A stretch of 64,000 nucleotides of DNA from Gigantopelta aegis (Eukaryota > Mollusca > Gastropoda > Neomphalida > Peltospiridae), in assembly GCF_016097555.1 (NCBI RefSeq), contig NC_054706.1:22601929-22665928 (forward strand), written 5' to 3'. Shown here piece after piece: positions 55,660-64,000 of the stretch. The notes below the pieces were generated by a model that saw nothing but the letters and a program-made list of their open reading frames with translations, had not been told where the DNA came from and ran no database searches. A program made the translations under genes and the position numbers. How positions within the stretch are numbered: position 1 is the stretch's first letter; every line of letters begins with the position of its first letter.

Positions 55660-55870
55660 GAGTCAGTTTAGTGGCCTTACTAGTGTATGCACATCGCCAC
55701 ACTGAGCCGTTGAAACACTGAGTTGGATCTTGTACTGGAAATCGAACCCAGCACCCTCTAGGCCAGGTTTGATACCATCGTGAATTGCTCTACTTAGAAC
55801 CCACAAATCAGACACGTGTACAGAAGGCGTTTGGTGGGTCGATAAATTCACACCCACCAACCCATCCCCC
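55660..55870 (-). mobile_element. Possible third tRNA-derived SINE
   Basis: On the minus strand GGTGCTGGGTTCGATTTCCA contains a B-box-like GGTTCGATTTCC, and CTAAGTAGAGCAATTCACGA could be a decayed A box. Only one copy is seen, so the call is weak. Confidence 0.4.
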
Positions 55871-56827
55871 GCTTAAGCTAAAAAACCCATATATTTCCAA
55901 TACATTTGTTTAGGGGAGCATGCATCGACACCCCTATTAACTTCACTCGCCAGTCTAGACCCCCCCCCCCCCTCCCACTACTAATATTCATGCACGCGCC
56001 CCCGTGCAGATAGCATATTTACTTAAACGGAATTCATTGGTTCAATGATAAATTACTACAGCAAAATTAACATTAAACAATTTGTGTGTGTGCGTGCATG
56101 CATTGATTTATTTGTATGACTGTGTTTTAGGATTTACTATGTACTGTGTGCTGCTCTCTTTTTTTTTTTTTTTTTTTTTGAAATACAATGTTTTCTTACA
56201 AAATAAGACACCCACCCCCCCCCCCCCCCCCCCACCCTCCAAGAAACGTCCAATCAGCCAGATTAGATATGAGGGAAAGATGACTTTAAAACAACTTGTG
56301 ACACAAGTCGAAAATTTCCGTTTGAAATAAGAATAAATAAATGAATAAATGTTTATGCTGCAGAAGTTTTATTACGGTATGCACATGAATTTCTTAAAAA
56401 AAGAGGTTCTTGCCCCTAAATCCTTTTGCTTTTTGCTGGATGTCTGGATATGTAGGCATATGGCGGGAAGGTGGGCGTAGCTCAGAACCGTTCTGATTGG
56501 TTGTAGGATTAATCCCGTTCGGTAGATCATTTAGGTTTTGTCTAAACGGGAATATAATTCATGTAAATATATACATGTATTTGTATTATTATTGTGCTGT
56601 ATATAAATTTGTATTAATGATTATGTTTATTGCTCTGCCCATATACGGAATGGAATGGAAACTCTATTTACGTGCCCATATCCACAGAGGTTCAGGCACG
56701 CCCACCCAGGACTTAGCCTCTGTCTTCGCCAGTGATCAATTCCGGGGCGGGAGGGGCCCATATACGGGTATTACGCAAATACATTCTTATTCTTATAGTC
56801 TAACGTTGATGTATTTGAATCAAGTAT
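55871..56827. other. Non-coding, homopolymer C runs
   Basis: C runs at about 55962-55972 and 56214-56233 follow T or CA runs. At 56626-56800 a GC-richer block (CCCATATACGGAATGGAATG ... GGGGCCCATATACGGGTATT) looks like a repeat. No gene is seen. Confidence 0.5.
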
Positions 56828-56868
56828 AAGCTTTCATTCGTGAGATGTAGGTGGCCCTTAAAAGGGCC
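56828..56868 (-). terminator. Histone-type 3' end: stem-loop plus downstream element
   Basis: On the minus strand GGCCCTTTTAAGGGCC (56868-56853) forms a perfect 6-bp stem with a four-base TTTA loop, followed by ACCTACA and then CTCACGAATGAAAGCTT (56844-56828). Stem, loop, ACC flank and purine-rich element all agree with replication-dependent histone ends. It starts 61 nt after the stop of the basic protein gene. Confidence 0.88.
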
Positions 56869-56929
56869 TTGTGAATTGTTGATTGCTTCCTGTAGGCCTG
56901 CCTACATTCTGCAATCCTCCTCGATTATC

Positions 56930-57331
56930 TTACTCAACCTTTTCTTTTGTGGGAGTAGGCTCATTTCCTTCAGTGACTTCTTTGGAGTTGGGATTTTCTT
57001 CTTTTCTTCTGTTTCTTTTGGAAGCTTTCGGCTTTGCTGCTGGCTTTTGTTTTTTTCCACCTTTTCCTTTGCCTTTTCCGCCTTTACTTTTTTTGGAGCT
57101 AGCTCCTCGCTTTCGTTTCTTTGAACGAGAATTAGACTTTTTGCTTTGAGACCTCTTTCGCTTACTGCCCCTAGAACGACCTCGGCTCCTGGATCCGCCT
57201 TTTATACCACCTCTGTTACTCCGCTTGGCTTCTATCGCATTCGGAGACCTAGTTCTTGATCGAGTTCGTGATTTGGACACAGATCGAGATGGGGATCGGG
57301 AAGAAACTGATCGTGATCGCGATGATTTCAT
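56930..57331 (-). CDS. Protamine-like sperm basic protein without winged helix (133 aa)
   Basis: The first ATG is at 57331. The N-terminal 30 residues are Ser-Arg repeats (MKSSRSRSVSSRSPSRSVSK), the middle is GGSRSRGRSRGSKRKRSQSK with more KR/SK repeats, followed by a Gly-Lys run (KKSKGGKGKGKGGKKQK), and the last 25 residues are acidic (EENPNSKEVTEGNEPTPTKE). There is no globular domain and no Cys. Composition is that of a sperm nuclear basic protein that condenses DNA, and the SR start and KR/KG tail mirror the PL-I gene at 63292 with its winged helix removed. It is intronless, with a TATA box and a histone-type 3' end. An SR-type splicing protein is unlikely because no RRM is present. Sperm expression is inferred. 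Confidence 0.78.
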   Translation of the reverse strand: MKSSRSRSVSSRSPSRSVSKSRTRSRTRSPNAIEAKRSNRGGIKGGSRSRGRSRGSKRKRSQSKKSNSRSKKRKRGASSKKSKGGKGKGKGGKKQKPAAKPKASKRNRRKEENPNSKEVTEGNEPTPTKEKVE

Positions 57332-57365
57332 TTTGATATTTTCAGTTTCCAATAGTTAAAAAGAA

Positions 57366-57429
57366 TGACGTAATACAATGCGTCGGGTTTTTTTTTTAAT
57401 TTATAGCAGTCGTGCGGACGTAAAAGAAG
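57366..57429 (-). promoter_or_regulatory. Promoter: TTCTTTTACGTCCGCAC block, TATA, CRE-like
   Basis: On the minus strand CTTCTTTTACGTCCGCAC (57429-57412), a 6-nt spacer, TATAAAT (57405-57399), then TTACGTCA (57373-57366). The first block is nearly identical to the one before the PL-I gene (63221-63239). Confidence 0.8.
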
Positions 57430-57812
57430 GTACCGATGTGTTTGTTTACATTAATTAACGTTTTGGCGTTTTAACGTCTATTCCAAATAGTTTTGTGTCA
57501 GTTGTCAGCGTGTTTCTTTAAAATATTAAAATGACAACATCTTCTAATATATTTTTAACTAGGGTTTTTTCGCACTCAGCAAAAGAAGTACTTACATTTT
57601 TAATGTAAGTTCTTGTATTATCTTTAGCCAGATAGATACTTATTACAGTTATTGGTTAAAAACCAATAGGGCCTACTGAAAATTAGACAGCATACACATT
57701 AAGGTACATATATGAGTTGTACTCAGCAACACTAACAATAAAATGATTTAAATCTTTAACTATTACAGTATTAGAAGAAAACGTATAAAATGAATATAAA
57801 GCTAAAGTTTTG

Positions 57813-58070
57813 TTTTTTTTTTTTTTTTAACGACACCACTGGATTTTAAACATTTGATAACTTTGATATATAGTCTTAGGAAACTTGCTACATTGTTCCA
57901 TTAGTAGCAAGGCGTCTTTTATATCCACCATCCCACAGACAGGAAAGCACATACCACAGTGTCGTTCTCTTACTAGAGCTAGAAATAGCACAATGGGCCC
58001 ATCAATGGGGATCGATCCTAGACCGAAAGCACACAAGACAAGCGATATACCACAGGGCTACATCCTGCCA
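57813..58070 (-). mobile_element. SINE family B, reverse orientation
   Basis: T-run at the left, CACCATCCCACAGACAGGAA in the middle, TGGGGATCGATCC at the B box and the reverse of a tRNA-like head near 58060. It lies in the upstream region of the basic protein gene. Confidence 0.85.
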
Positions 58071-58329
58071 GAATATGAAACAGTGATCATTATAAAAAAA
58101 AATGTAAATGTCATTTGATGAGGATTAATGCGATTAGGTCTACGAAAACATCAGTGACAGGATATCAGAAGTAATTTGACACTGGGGCGGCGTAGGGGTG
58201 GATACGTGAGAGGGTGTCCCCTTTTTGCATGGGCGTACGGACTCCCATTTTATAAGGGGGAGGGGTGGGGGCTGATATTTGGCCAAACTAAACAAAAATG
58301 CACGAATCTGGATAACGACATTTATTAGT

Positions 58330-58850
58330 TACAGTCTCTTGTTACCATAATATAACATCATGTACAAATATGAAATACAAGCTCAAATGCACTTTTAAAA
58401 AACTTGTGTGTGTTCGCTATCAACGGAGATCGTCAAAAGTATACCTCAATTCGTCGCCTGTGCCGCCATTGCTCGGCAAAGCACAAGCGACAGCCTGTTG
58501 TCAGTTTCATTTAACACGTGCGTTTGCGGATTTGAAATTGTAGGGGTCATCTCAAAAAAATGAAATGAGAAATCATGCGCTGTACGAAGAACGTTCGGTT
58601 GAGGATGGGTACTATTCTTTCGATAAAACCGGTTTGATCTTGACAACGTATTATCGACAGTCGTACCTTCCTATTTCAGAATTAATATTTTATAAAGTGT
58701 TAGTAGAACTTTCAAAGTTTAGTTTGTATAACAAATTGAGCATGTATATTTTAAAAATAAAATATACTAAAGCAGACATTGGACGTTTTCACTTCTTAAT
58801 TTTACGAGTGTTATAATCAACAAATTCAAATAAATATTCTTTCGTACGGA
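58330..58850. repeat. Repeat module M, copy 5 (longest)
   Basis: CAGTCTCTTGTTACCATAAT start, then AAGCTCAAATGCACTTTTAA, TCAACGGAGATCGTCAAAAG, CTGTACGAAGAACGTTCGGT and the TTTCGTACGG end. It contains a short frame (MRNHALYEERSVEDGYYSFD and on) with no recognised domain. Confidence 0.8.
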
Positions 58851-60050
58851 AAGGGTAAATTAGTTGGGGTTTTTTTGTTTTTAACGACATCAATGTTGCA
58901 GCATATTGATTTATTAATCATCGGCTATTGGATGTCAAACATTTGGTAATTTGACAAAATCTTAGAGAGGAAACGGGTATATGTGAAGGGGGAGGGTATA
59001 TTGGGGGGGGGGGGGGGGGGGGGTCGAAACACTTACCTGCTCAAGCTAAAAAAAATTGAAATATATTTTCTGGGGGAGCATGACACCATATAAACTTCGC
59101 TCAAACCCGCTCATTCCCAGTCTGGAGCTCGACGCAGTAAAACGTGTTTGTTTCGCTTGTGCACACTGCACGTGCTTTCGTGGCTCGACTTCGGGAACCT
59201 TCCCTTCGTTGTTTTTGTCAGTGAAGTGAAGTTTTCTACTGGGATGTATGCGGCCATTGGAACTGATTGAACGCTGGAACGCTTCTCGTGTCGACAGTCT
59301 GCACCACCAGGTTGGATTCTTTTTTAGCGAGATTCCTTGCCTCCACGTTATTTCTCCGTCTGACTATGTTGACTTGTTTTTTTCGTGACTCGTATGACGG
59401 CCATTCTGCAGAACGCCACGGTTGTTCGCGTTTAGTCTCTACATGTACGAGCCTGTCCTAGCAGCACTGGAAGATTGACCGCCTCTCTCTAAGAAGAAAT
59501 AGGAAGCGGGGTCGGTCCCTGCTACTCTTTTCTAGACTTTACTTTGTTTTATTGTGATACCATCTCGTATCCTCCGGAGTCGGGCCCGTCCGCACCACTA
59601 TATCAACCCATGACGACTGGACTATACCCTAGTCTGATTCTCTCTCTCTCGTTCAGACATAAACCCGAATGTTTTCAAATTATTTTTCAAATCACTGGCA
59701 TGATTTTGCAAGTAAGGTTTTGATTGGTCGAATGAAAGGTCAACTGGACATGAGCTCCAATGGGCTACTGTTAGATCCACCGATCTTATCTAATTTCTTT
59801 TTGACCACCCGATCTAATCTAGCGACCAAATTTAATGAGTAGAATTTTCTTTATTAATTATATTAATTAGAGATGCACATCAAAATTTTAAAGGCCCACT
59901 ATTTAATTTTTGGATGTAAATTTCAAAAGTGTCCGCTTAGTTTTTTTTATGTCCCGGGACAACCCCTGGCTATCCAGAGACAGGCCCCGGGACGGATATG
60001 CTCGAAACTCTAGTGGTATATGAGCATGTAAAAATTATTCGCACTCGCAC
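58851..60050. other. Mixed stretch, no gene seen
   Basis: 58865-58990 is a reverse SINE B tail piece. A G run of about 18 lies near 58999-59022. 59100-59640 is GC-richer than its surroundings and not recognised; short frames there lack support. Confidence 0.5.
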
Positions 60051-60760
60051 TCAACCCCGCCAAAATCCCTGCACACGCCCCTTGGAAACCCGCTACATTT
60101 GGGTTTTTTTTAGCAAGAGATCGTTTTTCCCACAGACATACCACATACCAGTCATGGCGCACTGGCTGGAACGAACCCGCCGATGGGGATCGATCCTAGA
60201 CCGACCGCGCAATTACCCCCCCCCCCCCCCCCCCCCCCCCCCCCGCCACCTTTTTAGGTCTAAGTAATGAATAGAAATAACATATAGTCTTGATAAATGA
60301 TACGTAAATCGAATACACCAACCTCTTCCTCTCCTCCTAGAGCGTTACATAATTATTGACATCCCCTTACATGTAACGCGTATGCCAACCGATGGCCACT
60401 GTTAAACTTTCAAGGGAAATCCCCCACCGATCCCTGGAAAGATGTTATACCATACCTCTATGGATATAAATATGTTTTGGAGATATAAGACGACTCCTCA
60501 ATCAAGACAGGTAAATTTGTTCAAAATCACGTGAGAAGCTCAGCGCCTGTGCAAATCACGTAAAGTCCCAGTTCTGCTGGCGTCCCGCTAAATTAAGAAA
60601 AACAATGCTGGCCATTGCGTTAGTAGTTGACCTAGATAATGTAGATAAGCGAGCATTGCCAAACTATAGTGATGTGGTGGACCTTATATGTACCAAACAG
60701 AACTGGATCATCCATTCTAAATGCTTAAATAATAAAAAATATTCCAGGGACTGCAGCTTT
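60051..60760. repeat. Composite repeat R, copy 5
   Basis: AAATCCCTGCACACGCCCCT, a reverse SINE B piece with GGGGATCGATCC, a C run at 60217-60244, TTTTTAGGTCTAAGTAATGA, GTTGACCTAGATAATGTAGA and the ATTCCAGGGACTGCAGCTTT end. Confidence 0.82.
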
Positions 60761-63180
60761 AATAGAATGATGGGACGGACTATAGTTAATGACGTCGGAT
60801 ATCGAAGGTAAGAATAAAAATTTCGCGAGGCTATGCCGAGTGGAATTTCTCATTGAGCCTGAACAGGATAAAGCACATATCCAATGTCATTAACTAGTTA
60901 TTATCTTTATCCTTCAGACCATAAAAAGTAATTGGAAATGCTATTATTTCTGTTATTTCAGCCACATTGAACGATGACCTAGAGGTCAAATTAGCGACTT
61001 TGTAATGTAAGCTATGCGTGTGACTTTATCCGTCCTCGTATTCTGTCAATAGAAACGGTGGTCGCATGATAGATCGATTTTAGCGTCTTAAAGATGGTCT
61101 TTGTGTCTATTTAAGCTTACTCAAGGGCGACCTTGATATATTTCCGTTTCTGTAGTTAAGAACTGACTGAAATTATTTGTTTGGTTCATGTAAGAACCGA
61201 AGACACGATGTGCACTAGGGTCTCCACGAGTACTCGGGTTCGGGCCGAGTCTAGCAAAACTCGAGTCCGTTCACAGGACTCGAGTACCCCTACAAATGAC
61301 ATAATTATTCAGCAGGAATACAACTTACACAATAATAATATGATCATGTGCTAGTTTCTCTTCTTAATCTGGCCGTTCGTCCGTCAATATACTGAACGTA
61401 TCAACCGGTTTCTACATAACGCTACTTTACTTTATTCCTTAGTTTTATTATCATCTAGTGTAGGTGTCGGGTACTCGGGTTCGGGTCGAGTTTAACCATC
61501 GAATACTCGAGTCCAATTTTTGAACACGTGAAGGCCCTAAATTAATATGCACACTATATGACTCCACGTGGCTTAATTGTTTTCGGCTCATCGAGATATG
61601 AACGCAAAAAAAAAAAAAGGTAACCACCTCTGGACCAAACAAATTGCTGTACAGTGTATAGAAGCAAACACAATTTAATAATTAGTACCTATTTAAATAT
61701 ACATGTATTTTAAAGATGATAGGCCCCCTAATAGGTTAAATATGTCTACCTAAAGGGCAGGATTTTGATCAATTCAATTCAATTCAGTTTATCCATAAGC
61801 ACATGAACAGTATAAATGAGTTGTACCACGTATTGTGGTCTATTAATACATGAACAAGCTAAATAATAAGACAATCATAGAAATCTAAATCTGTTAAACA
61901 TAGGATTAAAATGACATTGTATAAGTCCATGAGGAATATATACATATTAAAATTAATTTTACTCAATGATAAACAGTGAAGCAAATTATATATAGAAAAT
62001 ATAACAGTGGCGTAGGAAGGTGCCAAAAGGGGAGGGGGGGGGGGGGGGCACATTTTTATATCTACACACATTTACACTATTATAAAGCAAATATAAAGCA
62101 AAATATCTGAAAAGTGGTGGGGCACATGACCCCCTTGCCCCCCCCCCCCCCCCCCGCGCTTCCTACACCAGTGATATAATAAAAATTCAGTGCTCCCCAA
62201 ACTGTTTCAGATCAGTATATATACCATGTTAATTAGCAGGTTTATTATGATGTTAAGTAGTTTATCCCGTTCATTAAACATTTCCGTGAAAAACTAACCA
62301 ACTCTATAGGAGACAGGTCAGTTCAATTGAGTGCTCGCCCGATGTGTTTGCGTCGCAGGATCGAACCACCTCTGTGAATCCTGGTCAAAGGCCGTGGTAT
62401 GTGCTTTCCTGTCTATGGAAAAGTTCATATAAAACATCCCTTGCTGTCTCAGGACAAATGTAGCGGGTTTCCTCTGATGACTACGAGTCAGAATTACCAA
62501 ATGTTTGACATCCAATAGCCGGTGATTAATTAATCAGTGTGCTCTAGTGATGTCGTTAAACAAAACAGATTAAGTTTCTACATATTTCACCAGACGTAAA
62601 CGTTTTATTTTTAAGATATTTAAGGACATGCATATATAAAGATGGTCTACGCATCTATGTTCATTAACGTAGTAAGAATACCAAAAATATATTTAGAATT
62701 AAAATAAATTTATATTTATGTACAGGGCTCATATATTATTGTTTGTTTCCGGAATAAACAGGACAAAATATTGGAATATTTATTGCGTGATATGTAGATC
62801 TGAGTTTAAAACGTTATAACTGGCTTAAATGTGCATGCGTAATGTGCTATTACGTGAAATATATTATTAACATACTATCGTATTCTCTGGAGTTTAATTT
62901 TTATGTTATTCGTGGATTTCTGGGATAGGTTGGTAATTATGAAACAATGTTAGTTTAAATTATTGCTACAAATTATATGAATATTAAGCATGCAGTTAGG
63001 CGTACATGGCTGTTCTAAAGTGCTTTATTTAACATTTTCTGAATCGGTACTGAATTTGTTGTAAAAACAAGACAACAAACCGGAGATCAAAAGATCCCAA
63101 AACTATTTTTAAATGATTTCTAAAAGTAATATCATCTTTATAAAATTTTAATTATTATAATAGTTTACAGTGAAACACAC
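60761..63180. other. Mostly AT-rich, non-coding
   Basis: At 61229-61292 and 61466-61515 a GGTACTCGGGTTCGGG/CTCGAG segment occurs twice. At 62022-62050 and 62140-62155 are G and C runs. A SINE B copy lies at 62310-62575. Nothing else is recognised. Confidence 0.5.
62310..62575 (+). mobile_element. SINE family B, diverged
   Basis: GAGACAGGTCAGTTCAATTG head, CAGGATCGAACC at the B box position, GGCCGTGGTATGTGCTTTCC body and GATTAATTAATCAGTGTGCT tail. Confidence 0.8.
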
Positions 63181-63220
63181 ATGAATTTTTAAAAAAAAAA
63201 TGACAGTAGCAGAACGTGTG

Positions 63221-63263
63221 CTTTCTTTTGCGTCCGCACTGCACTGGTATAAATATGACGTCA
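63221..63263 (+). promoter_or_regulatory. PL-I promoter: CTTTCTTTTGCGTCCGCAC block, TATA, CRE
   Basis: The block lies at 63221-63239, then an 8-nt spacer, TATAAATA (63248-63255) and immediately TGACGTCA (63256-63263). A further CACGTCAT follows at 63270-63277. The start codon is only 36 nt after TATA, so the leader is very short. Confidence 0.82.
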
Positions 63264-63291
63264 ACAATCACGTCATCCTCCAAACATAAAA

Positions 63292-63990
63292 ATGACCGGT
63301 TCAAGACACGCTAGATATCGTTCGAGATCTAGTAGTTTATCTCAGTCGCGGTCTAGGTCCAGAAATTATATATCGATGTCCCGATCTAGGAGTAGAAGCC
63401 AATCTAGCACCGAGTCGATGGAGGATACAGTTTCTTCTCGCAAAACTCGACGACATTCTTCGTCTGTGGAACAACCAACCGCCATGGTCCTGAAAGTAGT
63501 TGAAGCCATCACGCAGGACAGGGAAATGAAGGGATCATCTCTTCAGTCCATCCGCAAACAAATTGCAGCCAATTGTAAGGCTATGCCTGTCAATCTGCTG
63601 AATGGACAAATCAAGAAGGCGATTAACATGGGACTCAGCAGAGGATTTCTAGTTCGTCCAAAAGGCTCGAAGGCCAAGGGTACCGTTGGACGCTTCCGCC
63701 TTGGGAAGATCCCTGATCTGGTGGTATCTCGTCATCCTCGACATAGCAGGTCTCGCAGCCTTAGCGGAAGTCGACGTCGGAAGACAGGTGGTGACGATGA
63801 TGGCAAGAGCAAGAGCAAGGGTGGATCCCATAAGAAACGTAAACGTAGTAAGAGCAGCAAAAAAGGAAAGTCGCGAACCAAGAGCCGAGGTAACAGCATG
63901 ACCCGAACAGTCAAAAAGCAAAAAACGGAAGGAAAGAAATCTAAGTCGCGCAGACGAAAGAAAGGCAAAAAGGGGAAAGGCAAAAAGTAG
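63292..63990 (+). CDS. PL-I type protamine-like sperm histone (232 aa)
   Basis: Residues 1-40 are Arg-Ser repeats (MTGSRHARYRSRSSSLSQSR onward). Residues about 58-142 form a linker-histone H1/H5 winged-helix domain (QPTAMVLKVVEAITQDREMK, then GSSLQSIRKQIAANCKAMPV and IKKAINMGLSRGFLVRPKGS, closing TVGRFRLGKI). Residues 150-232 are a Lys/Arg/Ser-rich tail ending RRRKKGKKGKGKK. This order is that of mollusc PL-I sperm proteins, which replace histones and pack sperm DNA. A single Cys at residue 95 sits in the globular domain; I recall PL-I proteins of some molluscs having one Cys there that permits dimers. The gene is intronless, TATA-driven, and its 3' end lies just beyond the window, so whether it has a histone stem-loop cannot be seen. 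It is divergent from the basic protein gene at 56930-57331. Confidence 0.9.
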   Translation: MTGSRHARYRSRSSSLSQSRSRSRNYISMSRSRSRSQSSTESMEDTVSSRKTRRHSSSVEQPTAMVLKVVEAITQDREMKGSSLQSIRKQIAANCKAMPVNLLNGQIKKAINMGLSRGFLVRPKGSKAKGTVGRFRLGKIPDLVVSRHPRHSRSRSLSGSRRRKTGGDDDGKSKSKGGSHKKRKRSKSSKKGKSRTKSRGNSMTRTVKKQKTEGKKSKSRRRKKGKKGKGKK

Positions 63991-64000
63991 GCCAGCCTAC

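Noticed and set aside
56840..57149. Plus-strand frames opposite the basic protein gene
   Set aside because: They are shadows: Phe/Leu/Ser-rich peptides from the complement of Lys/Arg codons. The same holds for frames at 63649-63983.

Overview
The window is eukaryotic and most likely from a mollusc (gastropod or bivalve). The evidence is split genes with GT/AG introns, a dense load of tRNA-derived SINEs, several families of DNA transposon, LINE and LTR elements, a ciliary gene, and a protamine-like (PL) sperm protein built as an SR-rich tail, a linker-histone winged helix and a lysine/arginine-rich tail, a design known from mollusc sperm. The assignment is by protein type and repeat character; no database was searched.

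Layout. 1-14.7 kb is mostly intron and the 3' end of CLUAP1/IFT38 on the + strand: an exon at 6929-7025, an exon at 10901-10974 and the terminal exon at 13967-14125. It is full of SINEs and of two large minisatellites, one of which (6.45-8.06 kb) was made from a CLUAP1 exon end together with its splice donor. 15-31 kb is a mosaic of nested mobile DNA: palindromic MITEs, two LINE pieces, SINEs with clear target duplications, a 4 kb inverted-repeat element, and a long-TIR element carrying the start of a RecQ-like helicase. 31-43 kb holds a PIF-Harbinger remnant, a small two-ended gene at about 34 kb, a second copy of the LINE mosaic, and a DD82E (Sailor)-type Tc1/mariner pseudogene. 43.1-47.9 kb is one LTR retrotransposon with both LTRs and a 5-bp target duplication, internally deleted so that gag-protease is joined to the end of integrase. 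51.3-52.9 kb is a 1.66 kb solo LTR. 53-56 kb holds a second RecQ-like fragment, repeat modules and microsatellites.

The most interesting system is a set of three short, apparently intronless genes: 33993-34154 (-), 56930-57331 (-) and 63292-63990 (+). The last is a PL-I type sperm nuclear basic protein, the second a similar basic SR/KR protein with no winged helix, the first an unknown 53-residue protein. All three have the same promoter block, a T-rich stretch followed by RCGTYCGCRC set 6-8 nt before a TATA box, with a CRE-like TGACGT site just downstream of TATA. The two whose 3' ends lie inside the window both end in a histone-type stem-loop followed by the same 17-nt downstream element. 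This suggests a spermatogenesis regulon that uses replication-dependent-histone style 3' processing.

Most of the remaining sequence is repeats or AT-rich DNA in which I see no gene. Many open frames, especially the long minus-strand ones at 6.5-8.05 kb, are by-products of repeats and are not listed as genes.
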